Numbered from the stretch's first letter, positions 6,968-18,500 are shown. The stretch: 64,000 nt of DNA from Meridianimaribacter flavus (GCF_004366715.1 NZ_SOQZ01000001.1:372001-436000); one strand, 5' to 3'. Program-made: numbers and translations. Notes: generated by a model not told the origin, from the letters alone.

Positions 6968-9900
6968 ATGAGAAAAAACTACTTTATTGACAGTTTTAAG
7001 CTTGTTTGCCTAATTGTGTTTTGCTTTGGAGTTAAGGCTCATGCACAATACTGTACGCCTTCGTTTGCCGACCCTTCACAACATTTTATAAGTAGAGTTC
7101 AGCTAAATAGTATAGATAATTCATCAACCTACACCAGTACCTCAAATAGTTATTCAAGCTATACAGGTATTTCTACTGATTTAACGGTTGGAAATACTTA
7201 CACTTTAACCATTCATACAGCTAGAGTAGATTCTTGGAGAGCTGCAGGGTATGGTGTTTGGATAGATTATAATAACGACAACGATTTCAATGATCCTGGT
7301 GAGCAAATATGGTCATTTGGTACTTCAACAGCTTCACCTCAAGCCACAACATTTACTGTACCAGGAAGTGCTGTTATAGGTAGTTTAAGAATGAGAATTA
7401 ATATGGTGAGTTGGTATGAACCTGGAGCTTGTGCTGTTGATGGAGGTAATTTTGGAGAGACTGAAGATTATACAGTAAATATAATACAATCACCAGACCC
7501 TTCAGCAGCTAATGATTCTTTCAGTGTTTTGAAAAATAGCTCTACAGGGATTGATAATCAAATTGATGTTAGTTTAAATGATGATCTAGGTTCTGAAGGT
7601 GGTGATGCTGATAACTATTCTATAACAACAAGTCCAACAAACGGAATAGTTACTGAAATTTCAGATGGAGTTTTTGAATATGTTCCTAATACAGATTTTA
7701 TTGGAACCGATAGTTTTACATATACTATTTGTGATGTAAGTAATGATTGTGACACCGCAACAGTAAATATAGGAGTGAACCTTGGTGCATGTGAACCAAC
7801 AATTTCGTCAGGAGGTTCTCATTATATTACTAATGTCTCTTTAACTGGAGAAAATGCTACAGCGTTTAACAATACTACAGGTGATGATGGTGGTTATGGA
7901 AACTATACCCACTTACCAGCTGTGGAATTGTACACAGGAAACAGTTATACTATATCAGCATCTTTTGCAGGAGGAAATATAGGATGGGCTGTTTATATAG
8001 ATTTAAATCAAGATGGAGATTTTACCGATCCTGGAGAAAATTTAGATAATACAGATGGGGAAGGTACTGGTAATTTAACGATGAACATACCAACTTCAGT
8101 TGTTACTGGCACTACCATTATGAGGGTTGGGGCAAGAAGATATTGGTGGTCTAATAACCCTTGTGGAAACACTGAAGGACACCCTGAAGAATTTGAAGAC
8201 TATAAAGTTGATATAAAAGTAGACCCATTTTCACCTGCCGAAATAGAAGTGACAGGAAATAGTAACCCTATAGTTGATGGCTCTACAACGGTATCTGTTA
8301 ATAACCATACAGATTTTACAGAATATGATATTTATGAAATACTTCCATTAGAAAGAACTTTTACCATTACTAATAATGGTGCTCTAGATCTTAGCCTAAT
8401 AGGAGTTCCAACTGTTGATTTTTTAACTCCTTCGACCGATTTTAGTATATCTACACAACCAAGTCAAACCGTTTTAGGGCTTGGTGAGTCAACTACTTTT
8501 ACCATAAGTTTTAACCCAACATCTATAGGTGTTAAGCAAGCTACAGTAATAATATATAATGATGATTCTGATGAAAATCCGTATACATTTTTAATTGAAG
8601 GTGAAGGAGTGCAAACATTTCCAGATACTGATGGTGATGGTGTGCCAGATAATGTAGATGTAGATGATGATAATGATGGACTTTCAGATGCTTATGAAAA
8701 CGATACATGTCTTTTGTATCCTCAATCTCAAACAGCTGAAGTAATATTTTTAAATGAAGATTTTGGTTCTGGTACTACAAGACGCCAAATAAATGCCAAC
8801 GTTACTAATGCCTCTACAACGTATTGCTATGAGGATGGTACGGGATCATGTCCTGCAACTTACAACCCTACAAGTGTTAATGATGGGGATTATACAGTTC
8901 ATCATACAGTTACCAATAACAATGGTGTGTTAGATGATATTAATACAGACATTTCAGATTGGGCAGACGATTTTTGGTATGAAGGTCCAGATCACACTAC
9001 AGGTGATACAAACGGTAGAATGGCAATTTTTAATGCTACCGAAGAACCTGGTATTTTTTATAGTTCTGTAATTAGTGGAGTAACACCTAATGTGACAATT
9101 GAGTATGGTTTTTGGGCTATAAATTTAGATAGAACAGATGCGCCAGATATTGAAACTAGAGAAAGACCAGAAGTATTGATTGAGGTTTTTGATCCTAACG
9201 GAAATTTAATTACATCAACTACCTCTGGATTAATTGAACCAACTGATGCTGCTAACCCAACAGGAGATTGGATAGAAGTAGCAGCAAGTTTTGTGTCTCC
9301 TTACTCTCAGTTTACGGTTGTTTTAAGCAACAACAATCCAGGAGGAATAGGTAATGACTTAGCAATTGACGATATTTTTGTTAAACAAGTGCTTTGTGAT
9401 CTTGATGGTGACGGCATTGTTGACTCAATCGATTTAGATAATGACAATGATGGTATTCCTAATGTTGTTGAACTTCAGCTTGCTGATGGTGATAAAGACG
9501 CAACAGTTTTTAATGACCCAATAAATGTTTGGGTTGATGCTAATGGTAACGGACTTCATGATGCATATGAGTCACTTACTCCAATAGATACTGATGGAGA
9601 CGGTGTTCCAGATTATTTAGATGCTGATAGTGATAATGATGGTATTTTTGATAACCTAGAGTATGACCACAAAGGAGATATAGATATTGATGGAGATGGA
9701 ACTGGAGATGGAGATGATATTCCATCTGGTGACATAAGCGATGAAAAAGATGGTGATGGTATTTTGGCTATTATGGATTTAAATGATGATGGGTCAGGTA
9801 ACGACCATGGTAGTAATGCTTATCCCGACCCTTTAGACTCTGATGGTGATGGAATTCCAGATTATTTAGATATAGATAGTAACGATGCATCTAATGACCC

Positions 9901-12559
9901 TTCAAATGGTAGCGATATTGATACAACTATTTATGCCTCATATGATGCCGACAATGATGGAATTATAGATGGTTCTCAAGATGATGATAAAGACGGTATT
10001 TTAGATTCTTTTGATACTGATAATACGGTTTATGGTTCTCCAAGAGACTTAGATTTTAAATACACGCTCTTTTTTGATGGTCGTAACGATTATGTTTCAG
10101 ACAATGTTCCAGTAATAGGAGCATGGTCTAATGCTACACTTATGGCTTGGGTAAAAGTTGATCCAAATGCATCAGGAGTAATGAGAATTTTTGGACAAGA
10201 AAACATATTCTTAAAAGTAAACCCGTCAGGAACAATTAGTGCAGTAGCAGGAGTAACAACGCTTACATCAACAACTTCTTATTCAGATAATATATGGATT
10301 CATGTAGCGGCAACTTATGAAGATGGAGAAAACTTCACACTTTATATTAATGGTAAAGTTGAAAGTACAACATCAGTTTCTGGTACGCTTTCAGTAGGAA
10401 CTACCGATTTAACCATTGGTAGGAAACCAGGTATTTCGGGTGAGGAAAATGTGCTTACTTCTGAATATTTTATGGGTGAAATAGAAGAGGTAAGGCTGTT
10501 AAACATTGCACTTCCTCAAGACCATGTTCAAAAAATGGTATATCAAGAATTAAATCATGATTATAGTTTTGATAGAGGAACAATAATTCCTTTAAAAATC
10601 TCATCAGACATTGGTCTTGGTTTAGTGAGGTATTACAAGATGGATGCTTATGTTGATGATATTTTAGACGATAAACTTACTCCTGTAAGAGACTCTGGTA
10701 CAGGAGCAAAAATGTATAACATTAAACACATTTATTTTCAAACAGCACCAATGCCTTATGAAACTGTCGCAGCTGGTGATTGGTCAGCTACTGATACTTG
10801 GTTACATGGTGATGTTTGGGATATTACTGACGAAACAAATAATAAAGACTGGTCAATCGTTCATATTAAAAATGATGTTACAACTTCAAATAGACATGGT
10901 ACTTTAGGATTAATCTCTGATGCAAACACAGAATTAGAAATCAATAATGACCAAGAATTATACAATACTTGGTATTTAAAACTAGATGGTTTTATTGACT
11001 TAGAAGGAGAATCTCAATTAACACAAAACGAGACTAGTAATTTGTTTGTTGGTGCTAACGGAAAATTGGAAAGAGACCAACAAGGAACCGAAAATAAATA
11101 CACTTACAATTACTGGTCGTCTCCTGTACACTCAAGTGTTTCTAGCATACCAGTTGATGGCACTGAAACCTATACTATTGAAGATGTTATGCTTGATGGA
11201 ACAGAAGCTTCTTCACCAGAAGCAATCACGTTTATTGGAGGTTATGATGGAAGTAATCTAAGTTCTCCAATTTCAATAGCAGAGTATTGGTTGTGGAAAT
11301 TTGTAAACAATGCAGAAGGAGAGTATTCTGAATGGGAAAAAATTTATAGTAATACAGCCAATAAAGTTGGAGAAGGGTATACGATGAAAGGACCTGGTAA
11401 TGGACCTGAAACTAATGACCATAATTATGTGTTTAGCGGAAAACCTAACAATGGAACTATAAATTTAGAGATAACAGAAGACAACGACTATTTGGTAGGG
11501 AACCCTTATCCTTCAGCTATTGATGCAGATGAATTTTTAAACGACAACCCAAGTACTAATGGTACTCTTTATTTTTGGGAACATTGGGGAGGAGGTTCGC
11601 ACATTTTAGCGCAATACCAAGGTGGTTATGGATTGTATAATTTTTCAGGTGGTACACCTGCAATTAGTGACCAAGATGTAAGTCAAACAGGATCTGGAAC
11701 AAAAACTCCTCGACAGTACATTCCTGTTTCTCAAGGATTTTTTGTTAATGCAATTTCTGATGGAAACATAATTTTTGAAAACGATCAAAGAATATTTGTA
11801 AAAGAAGGAGCTTCAAATACTAACTCTTGGTTTTTTAGAAACAGTCAATCATTAGAGACGAATAGTGTTGATTTTGTAAGTCAAGATATTAGGTCTAAAT
11901 ATAGAATTGGTGTTATAACTCCAAATAATTATAAGAGGCAACTTTTATTAACTGAAGATGAAAATGCAACATTGGGAGTAGATTGGGGTTATGACGGAAA
12001 TCTTATAGAAACCAATCTTGAAGATGCTTTTTGGGTGATTGATAATAATCAGTTTGTAATTCAAGGTGTAGATAGTATTAACGAAACATCAGTTTTTCCT
12101 ATTTCAGTAAAAGCCAATAACGAAGGAGTTGTAGAGTTTAAAATAGATGGTTTAGAAAATGTTGAAGAAGAAGTAAACATTTATTTGAAAGATTTTGACG
12201 CATATCATAATCTTGAAGAGTCTAACTACATAACTACAGTTACTCAAGGAATTACAACTAATAGGTTTGAAATTGTGTTTTCAAATGTAGTTCTTTCTAC
12301 AGGAGAAGACTTATTAGGTAATGATATTAATATCTATTACGATTTATCCCTTAAATCTTTAGTAATACTTAATAACAAAAATAAGTTAGTACAAACTGTA
12401 AAAGTTATAAATATGCTAGGGCAGCATGTTATGACATTAGATGTTAACTCTAATAGCAATAAGCTTTCTGTCCCAATAAGTATAACTTCAGGAGCTTATA
12501 TTTTTGAAATAGCTACAGAAACGGCAAAAACAACCAAAAAATCTATAATTAACAACTAA
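6968..12559 (+). CDS. Giant modular surface protein, T9SS type A cargo (GEVED, TSP3, LamG)
   Basis: The 1863 residues begin with a signal peptide (to about 26, ending AHAQ). Order seen: a GEVED domain (about 30-172, ending GETEDYTVNI), an Ig/cadherin-like module (about 178-268), a second GEVED (about 275-415), a choice-of-anchor-D Ig module (about 425-545), thrombospondin type 3 Asp repeats (about 552-580 and 810-1027, DTDGDGVPD type) around a jelly-roll-like region, a LamG/concanavalin domain (about 1030-1195, LFFDGRNDYV), a long beta region and a C-terminal type A sorting domain (last 75 residues, KVINMLGQHVMTL and GAYIFEI). The role is most likely adhesion or glycan binding at the cell surface. 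The next gene starts 7 bases on. Confidence 0.9.
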   Translation: MRKNYFIDSFKLVCLIVFCFGVKAHAQYCTPSFADPSQHFISRVQLNSIDNSSTYTSTSNSYSSYTGISTDLTVGNTYTLTIHTARVDSWRAAGYGVWIDYNNDNDFNDPGEQIWSFGTSTASPQATTFTVPGSAVIGSLRMRINMVSWYEPGACAVDGGNFGETEDYTVNIIQSPDPSAANDSFSVLKNSSTGIDNQIDVSLNDDLGSEGGDADNYSITTSPTNGIVTEISDGVFEYVPNTDFIGTDSFTYTICDVSNDCDTATVNIGVNLGACEPTISSGGSHYITNVSLTGENATAFNNTTGDDGGYGNYTHLPAVELYTGNSYTISASFAGGNIGWAVYIDLNQDGDFTDPGENLDNTDGEGTGNLTMNIPTSVVTGTTIMRVGARRYWWSNNPCGNTEGHPEEFEDYKVDIKVDPFSPAEIEVTGNSNPIVDGSTTVSVNNHTDFTEYDIYEILPLERTFTITNNGALDLSLIGVPTVDFLTPSTDFSISTQPSQTVLGLGESTTFTISFNPTSIGVKQATVIIYNDDSDENPYTFLIEGEGVQTFPDTDGDGVPDNVDVDDDNDGLSDAYENDTCLLYPQSQTAEVIFLNEDFGSGTTRRQINANVTNASTTYCYEDGTGSCPATYNPTSVNDGDYTVHHTVTNNNGVLDDINTDISDWADDFWYEGPDHTTGDTNGRMAIFNATEEPGIFYSSVISGVTPNVTIEYGFWAINLDRTDAPDIETRERPEVLIEVFDPNGNLITSTTSGLIEPTDAANPTGDWIEVAASFVSPYSQFTVVLSNNNPGGIGNDLAIDDIFVKQVLCDLDGDGIVDSIDLDNDNDGIPNVVELQLADGDKDATVFNDPINVWVDANGNGLHDAYESLTPIDTDGDGVPDYLDADSDNDGIFDNLEYDHKGDIDIDGDGTGDGDDIPSGDISDEKDGDGILAIMDLNDDGSGNDHGSNAYPDPLDSDGDGIPDYLDIDSNDASNDPSNGSDIDTTIYASYDADNDGIIDGSQDDDKDGILDSFDTDNTVYGSPRDLDFKYTLFFDGRNDYVSDNVPVIGAWSNATLMAWVKVDPNASGVMRIFGQENIFLKVNPSGTISAVAGVTTLTSTTSYSDNIWIHVAATYEDGENFTLYINGKVESTTSVSGTLSVGTTDLTIGRKPGISGEENVLTSEYFMGEIEEVRLLNIALPQDHVQKMVYQELNHDYSFDRGTIIPLKISSDIGLGLVRYYKMDAYVDDILDDKLTPVRDSGTGAKMYNIKHIYFQTAPMPYETVAAGDWSATDTWLHGDVWDITDETNNKDWSIVHIKNDVTTSNRHGTLGLISDANTELEINNDQELYNTWYLKLDGFIDLEGESQLTQNETSNLFVGANGKLERDQQGTENKYTYNYWSSPVHSSVSSIPVDGTETYTIEDVMLDGTEASSPEAITFIGGYDGSNLSSPISIAEYWLWKFVNNAEGEYSEWEKIYSNTANKVGEGYTMKGPGNGPETNDHNYVFSGKPNNGTINLEITEDNDYLVGNPYPSAIDADEFLNDNPSTNGTLYFWEHWGGGSHILAQYQGGYGLYNFSGGTPAISDQDVSQTGSGTKTPRQYIPVSQGFFVNAISDGNIIFENDQRIFVKEGASNTNSWFFRNSQSLETNSVDFVSQDIRSKYRIGVITPNNYKRQLLLTEDENATLGVDWGYDGNLIETNLEDAFWVIDNNQFVIQGVDSINETSVFPISVKANNEGVVEFKIDGLENVEEEVNIYLKDFDAYHNLEESNYITTVTQGITTNRFEIVFSNVVLSTGEDLLGNDINIYYDLSLKSLVILNNKNKLVQTVKVINMLGQHVMTLDVNSNSNKLSVPISITSGAYIFEIATETAKTTKKSIINN
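8625..10050 (+). repeat. Asp-rich thrombospondin type 3 repeat tract inside the adhesin
   Basis: The coding sequence repeats units such as DTDGDGVPD, DVDDDNDGL and DLDNDNDGIPN, with one unit near 8625-8700 and a cluster at about 9400-10050. These are calcium-binding TSP3 repeats. At DNA level they give many diverged copies of gatggtgatgg. Confidence 0.85.
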
Positions 12560-12566
12560 ACCAAAA

Positions 12567-15428
12567 ATGAAACTAAAACTACTCAACCTAACACTTTTTG
12601 CATTATTTACTTGTTTAGTAGTAGCACAGCCTGTTACTAATAATTCAGATTGGACAGTACAAAACGTTACTGCAGATCATGCTTTAGACTATCCATGGGA
12701 AGTAACTTATGCTCCTGATGGAAATTTATGGATAACTGAACGCGTTGGAGAAAAAATAGTAAGATTTAATACAACCACAGAGAGCATTACAACAATGATA
12801 GATTTAAGCGCTAAAGTTGCAAACTCTACTCAAGGTGGTTTATTAGGTATGGCAATTCATCCAGCATTATATAACGATATTACAACAACTACCAACAATT
12901 ATGTGTTTGCGGCTTATAATTATGATGATAATGGGTACAAACTGCGCATTGTTAGATTAGTATATAACCATGCTACAGGTAACTTAACCGAAGACACATC
13001 ATTAAACCCTAATGGTTCTATTCTAGAAGGATTACCTGGTAGTGGAGACCATAACTCAGGACGACTTATCATTGGTCCAGATTTAAAATTATATTACACA
13101 GTAGGCGATCAAGGAGCAAATCAATTTAGCTATTCTTGTAATCCTATTTTATCTCAAGTATTACCAACTTCATCTACTGATTATGATAACTATCCAGGTA
13201 AAACACTTCGTATAAATATAGATGGTTCTATACCAACAGACAATCCAGTTTTAAATGGAGTTAAAAGTCATGTTAATACTTATGGACATAGAAATGCTCA
13301 AGGAATTGTTTTCTCACAAGACGGTACTTTGTATGCATCAGAACACGGTCCTAAAACAGATGATGAAATTAATATTATTACAAGTGGAGGAGATTATGGT
13401 TGGCCTGAAATAGCTGGTTATTATGATAATTTAGCTTATACATATTGCAACTGGTCTTCATTAGAAGGTGCTTGTAATGCAGGAAGTTTTAGTGACCATA
13501 ACTGTCCTTCTGGAGCAGATACTGCTACTGAGTACGAGTCGTATCCTTCTGGTGCACCAAACAACTTTCAACCGCCAATAGGAACTTATAATAGTACTAT
13601 TACAACCGATCCAAGTGGAGGTTGGTTCACGTGGCCAACTGTTGCGCCTTCAAGTATTGATATACATGAAGTAGGAAATATTCCAGGTTGGGGACGTTCA
13701 CTATTAATTCCTTCATTAAAAAAAGGAACAATTTACAGAGCAAAATTAACTCCTGAGGGTACTGATATTGTTGGAGATTCTTATGAAGAGTTTCATTCGT
13801 CAAATGACAGATATAGAGATATAGCGATATCTCCTGACGGTCTTACAATTTATGCAGTAACTGATAATGGAGGAGGAACATCAGGACCTTCATCTAACTC
13901 TGGTGTTAGTATTGAAAATCCTGGCTTAATTGTGAAAATTCAATATGTAGGCTCACAAGTAGTTAATGGACCAACAGCTAATTGTCAAGATATTATAGTA
14001 ACATTAGATGCTACAGGCAGTACTACTATTACAGCTAATGATATTGATAATGGTTCAACTGGAGGAAGTGCAGGAATCGATTCGATAGCTATCGATAGAG
14101 ATGCTTTCTCTTGTGAAGATACCTATGAAGCTCAAACGGTTTGGTTAACTGTAACTGATAACGATGGTAACGAAAGCAGATGTACTGCACTAGTTACTGT
14201 TCAGCCAAATTCAAATCCAGACCCAATTACTGCTCCTAGCTTAGACGATATAGTTTCAAACTGTGCCATTACTGTTGAAGCTCCAGTGATAACGTCTAAT
14301 GGTTGTCAGGAAATTACAGCAACTACAACTGACAACGTAACATTCAATAGTGGAGAAAGTGGAACAATAACTTGGTCGTTTAATGATAATGGAAATATAG
14401 TAACATCAAGTCAAAATGTAACTGTCAACACTTTATCTGTACCACAAAATATTAGTGTGAGTCCAGGAGCTACAAATGCTTATGTGTCTTGGGATGAAAT
14501 TGAAGGTGTAACTTTTGATGTAAGATATAGAGAGCTATCAGAGTTTACATGGATTGAAACATCATCACCTACCAACAGCATTGAATTAACTGGTCTTGAT
14601 GTTCTAACAGATTATGAATTACAAGTAAGGTCTAATTGTGGAGCGTCTTACTCCTCATATAGCACTACTACTTACTTTACTACTCTAGATATTGAATATT
14701 GCGATGCCGTTGGAACAACCGATGGTGGTGGTAACAAGACATATATTACCAGAGTTGCTTTGTCTAATGTTAACAATCCTTCAGGAGAAACCACTTACAG
14801 CGACTTTACTTCGCAAGAGGCAGTGTTGTCTAACGCAGTAGGCAACTACAATTTAACTATCGATTGTTTTGTTGGTCAATCTTGGATTAATAGAGGAATT
14901 TCTGTTTGGATAGATTACAATATCGATGGTGATTTTGAAGATAGTAACGAGCGTGTAGTGTATACTTCTGAGTTAATATCAGGAAGCGTACCTTCAACAA
15001 CATATAACATTTCATTACCTTCTAGTTTTCAAGTTGGTAGAACAAGAATGCGTGTAATAATGACACAATGGTACACTCAAGATTCACCATGTGGAACCTT
15101 TACTAATATTTCTGAAGTTGAAGATTATGCAATATCTTTAGAAGATAATACATTATCGATCCAAGATGAAGATGCTGTTAACTTTTCAGTATATCCTAAC
15201 CCAATGAAAGACAATGTTACGGTTAAATTACCTTCAAATGTTAGCTTTAATAATTTAAATGTAAAACTGTACGACGTACAAGGAAGAGTTATTAAACAAC
15301 GTAAAATTGAAAACTCTCAACGAGAAATTGTGTTTGACAATTTAAGTAGTTTAAATAGTGGATTCTATTTCATAAGAATAATGAGTGATAATAAACAATT
15401 ACTTTCAAAAAAGTTAATCAAACTATAA
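12567..15428 (+). CDS. Secreted PQQ-type glucose/sorbosone dehydrogenase with FN3, GEVED and T9SS sorting domain
   Basis: A signal peptide (LLNLTLFALFTCLVVAQ) leads into a six-bladed propeller of the soluble glucose/sorbosone dehydrogenase family, about residues 25-470: YPWEVTYAPDGNLWITERVG, GLLGMAIHP, SGDHNSGRLIIGPD and ASEHGPKTDDEIN. It is followed by an HYR-like module, a fibronectin type III domain (about 625-710), a GEVED domain (about 715-860, ending EVEDYAI) and a type A T9SS sorting domain (FSVYPNPMKDNVTV to the end). It would oxidise sugars or aldoses at the surface with PQQ; the substrate is unknown. It is cotranscribed with the adhesin and shares its GEVED and sorting modules. Confidence 0.9.
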   Translation: MKLKLLNLTLFALFTCLVVAQPVTNNSDWTVQNVTADHALDYPWEVTYAPDGNLWITERVGEKIVRFNTTTESITTMIDLSAKVANSTQGGLLGMAIHPALYNDITTTTNNYVFAAYNYDDNGYKLRIVRLVYNHATGNLTEDTSLNPNGSILEGLPGSGDHNSGRLIIGPDLKLYYTVGDQGANQFSYSCNPILSQVLPTSSTDYDNYPGKTLRINIDGSIPTDNPVLNGVKSHVNTYGHRNAQGIVFSQDGTLYASEHGPKTDDEINIITSGGDYGWPEIAGYYDNLAYTYCNWSSLEGACNAGSFSDHNCPSGADTATEYESYPSGAPNNFQPPIGTYNSTITTDPSGGWFTWPTVAPSSIDIHEVGNIPGWGRSLLIPSLKKGTIYRAKLTPEGTDIVGDSYEEFHSSNDRYRDIAISPDGLTIYAVTDNGGGTSGPSSNSGVSIENPGLIVKIQYVGSQVVNGPTANCQDIIVTLDATGSTTITANDIDNGSTGGSAGIDSIAIDRDAFSCEDTYEAQTVWLTVTDNDGNESRCTALVTVQPNSNPDPITAPSLDDIVSNCAITVEAPVITSNGCQEITATTTDNVTFNSGESGTITWSFNDNGNIVTSSQNVTVNTLSVPQNISVSPGATNAYVSWDEIEGVTFDVRYRELSEFTWIETSSPTNSIELTGLDVLTDYELQVRSNCGASYSSYSTTTYFTTLDIEYCDAVGTTDGGGNKTYITRVALSNVNNPSGETTYSDFTSQEAVLSNAVGNYNLTIDCFVGQSWINRGISVWIDYNIDGDFEDSNERVVYTSELISGSVPSTTYNISLPSSFQVGRTRMRVIMTQWYTQDSPCGTFTNISEVEDYAISLEDNTLSIQDEDAVNFSVYPNPMKDNVTVKLPSNVSFNNLNVKLYDVQGRVIKQRKIENSQREIVFDNLSSLNSGFYFIRIMSDNKQLLSKKLIKL

Positions 15429-15450
15429 CCCTAACTAGAAGTAATTTTAC

Positions 15451-15485
15451 AAAGCCTTTGAAAATTTTCAAAGGCTTTCTTTTTT
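15451..15485 (+). terminator. Rho-independent terminator of the T9SS locus
   Basis: A 28-base perfect palindrome (15451-15478; arms AAAGCCTTTGAAAA and TTTTCAAAGGCTTT) is followed by CTTTTTTC. It closes the adhesin/dehydrogenase operon before the ileS promoter. Confidence 0.9.
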
Positions 15486-15521
15486 CAAAAGTTAAAGCAG
15501 ACTTATTTCCTTAAAAATCAT

Positions 15522-15529
15522 TAATTTCG
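15522..15529 (+). promoter_or_regulatory. -7-like box for ileS
   Basis: TAATTTCG differs from TAnnTTTG by one base and lies 25 bases before the ileS ATG at 15555. A small dyad, TTTCG-cacgt-CGAAA, overlaps its end. Confidence 0.4.
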
Positions 15530-15554
15530 CACGTCGAAACGAATTAATGATATA

Positions 15555-18500
15555 ATGAGTAAGAAATTCCCTGAATATAAAGGTCTTGACTTACCAAAAG
15601 TTGCTGAAGAAATTGGCAATTCTTGGCAAGAAAATAACGTATTTGAAAAAAGTGTAACCACACGTGAAAACGCTAAACCATTTGTGTTTTTTGAAGGGCC
15701 TCCTTCTGCAAACGGCTTACCTGGTGTACACCACGTTTTAGCACGTGCTATCAAAGATATTTTTCCGCGTTACAAAACCATGAAAGGTTACCAAGTAAAG
15801 CGTAAAGCTGGTTGGGATACCCACGGATTACCTATTGAGTTAGGTGTGGAAAAAGAATTGGGAATTACAAAAGAAGACATTGGTAAAACCATTTCGGTTG
15901 AAGACTACAACGCTGCCTGCCGTAAAGCAGTTATGCGTTACACTGATGTTTGGAATGACCTGACTCAAAAAATGGGTTATTGGGTTGATATGGACGATCC
16001 ATACATTACCTACGAACCTAAATACATGGAATCGGTTTGGTGGTTACTAAAGCAGATATACAACAAAAGCTTGTTGTATAAAGGTTATACCATTCAGCCT
16101 TATTCCCCAAAAGCGGGTACAGGTTTAAGTTCGCATGAGTTGAACCAACCAGGAACCTATCAAGATGTAACAGATACAACGGTTGTTGCGCAGTTTAAAG
16201 CTAATGAAGCATCGCTTCCTGACTTTTTACAAAATGAAGGAACTATTCATTTCTTGGCTTGGACTACCACGCCTTGGACGCTTCCAAGTAATACAGCCTT
16301 AACGGTTGGACCAAAAATTGACTACGTATTGGTTGAAACGTATAACCAATATACGTTTGAACCAATTAACGTTGTGCTAGCAAAACCGTTAGTTAACAAA
16401 CAATTTGACGGAAAGTTTAAACGCGTAGAAACAAAACCAGAATTATTAGAATATACATCTGGAGACAAGAAAATACCATACTACGTTGTAAAAGAATTTA
16501 AAGGAGCTGATTTAGTTGGTATTACGTATGAGCAATTATTGCCTTATGCGTTACCAAACGACAACCCTGAAAATGCTTTTAGAGTGATTGCTGGAGATTT
16601 CGTAACGACTGAAGACGGAACAGGAATTGTACATACAGCGCCAACTTTTGGTGCAGATGATGCTTTGGTAGCTAAACAAGCAAAACCTGAAGTACCACCA
16701 ATGTTGGTAAAAGATGCCAATGGAAACTTGGTGCCTTTAGTAGATTTACAAGGTAAATTCCGTCCAGAAATGGGTGAGTTTGCAGGTAAGTATGTAAAAA
16801 ATGAATATTACAATGATGGCGAAGCTCCTGAAAAATCAGTTGATGTAGAGTTAGCTATCAAATTAAAAACAGAAAATAAAGCCTTTAAGGTTGAAAAATA
16901 CAAACACAGCTATCCTAACTGTTGGAGAACCGATAAGCCAATTCTATACTATCCGTTAGATTCTTGGTTTATTAAAGTAACCGATGTTAAGGACAGAATG
17001 TTTGAATTGAATGAAACCATTAACTGGAAACCAAAAGCAACAGGAACTGGTCGTTTTGGTAACTGGTTAGCTAATGCCAACGATTGGAACTTATCGCGTT
17101 CGCGTTATTGGGGAATTCCGTTGCCAATTTGGAGAACCGAAGATGGTAAAGAAGAAATCTGTATTGGTTCTGTTGAAGAACTAAAAGCTGAAATGGCTAA
17201 AGCTGTTGAGGCTGGTGTAATGAAAGCTGATATTTTTGCTGATTTTGAAGTTGGAAACAATTCCGAAGAAAACTATGCTAAGTTAGATTTACATAAAAAC
17301 ATTGTTGATGAAATTGTGCTTGTATCACCATCAGGACAACCAATGAAGCGCGAAAGCGACTTAATTGATGTTTGGTTTGATTCAGGTTCTATGCCTTATG
17401 CGCAATGGCATTATCCGTTTGAAAACAAAGAAAAAATAGATAATAACACTTCATTCCCTGCCGATTTTATCGCAGAAGGTGTTGACCAAACACGTGGTTG
17501 GTTCTATACACTACATGCTATTGGAACGATGGTGTTTGATTCGGTAGCTTATAAAAACGTAGTGTCTAACGGATTGGTATTAGACAAAAACGGACAAAAA
17601 ATGTCTAAACGTTTAGGTAATGCTACAGATCCTTTTGAAACCTTATCAACTTATGGTGCTGATGCCACACGTTGGTACATGATTTCAAACGCAAACCCTT
17701 GGGATAACCTAAAATTTGATGTAGATGGTATTGAGGAAGTAAAACGTAAATTCTTTGGAACACTTTACAATACCTACTCATTCTTTAGTTTATATACCAA
17801 TTTAGATACATTCAATTATAGCGAAGCTGATATTCCGTTAGAAGAACGTCCAGAGTTAGACCGTTGGATTTTATCTGAACTACATACGCTTATCAAGAAG
17901 GTAGATGAGTTTTATGCAGAATACGAACCTACTAAAGCAGCAAGAGCTATATCAGACTTTACACAAGAATATTTAAGTAACTGGTATGTGCGTTTAAGTA
18001 GAAGACGTTTTTGGAAAGGCGATTACCAAACCGATAAAATTTCGGCTTATCAAACACTTTATACCTGTATGATAACGCTTGCAAAATTAGGCGCGCCAAT
18101 TGCACCATTTTATATGGATAAACTTTACCAAGACTTAACACAAGTAACACAAAAAGAAAACTTTGAGAGTGTACATTTGGCGGAGTTTCCAAAATACGAT
18201 GAAAGCTTTGTAGATAAAAGTTTAGAACGTAAAATGGAGAATGCGCAAACAATATCGTCGTTGGTATTGTCGTTAAGAGCAAAGGAGAAGATTAAAGTGC
18301 GTCAACCATTGCAAAAAATTATGATTCCTGTTGATAGTAAACAACAAAAGGAAGAAATTCTTGCAGTTGCCGATTTAATAAAACATGAGGTTAACATTAA
18401 AGAAATTGAATTGTTAAGCGACGCTTCAGATATTTTAGTAAAACAAATAAAGCCTAATTTTAAAGCGTTAGGACCACGTTTTGGTAAAGATATGAAGTTT

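Noticed and set aside
9400-10050. Regularly spaced gatggtgatgg units resembling a direct-repeat array
   Set aside because: They are in frame and encode TSP3 Asp repeats; spacers are not unique sequences, so this is not a CRISPR array.
17959-18282. 107-codon minus-strand frame inside ileS
   Set aside because: It is a shadow of the tRNA-binding region of IleRS; no known domain.
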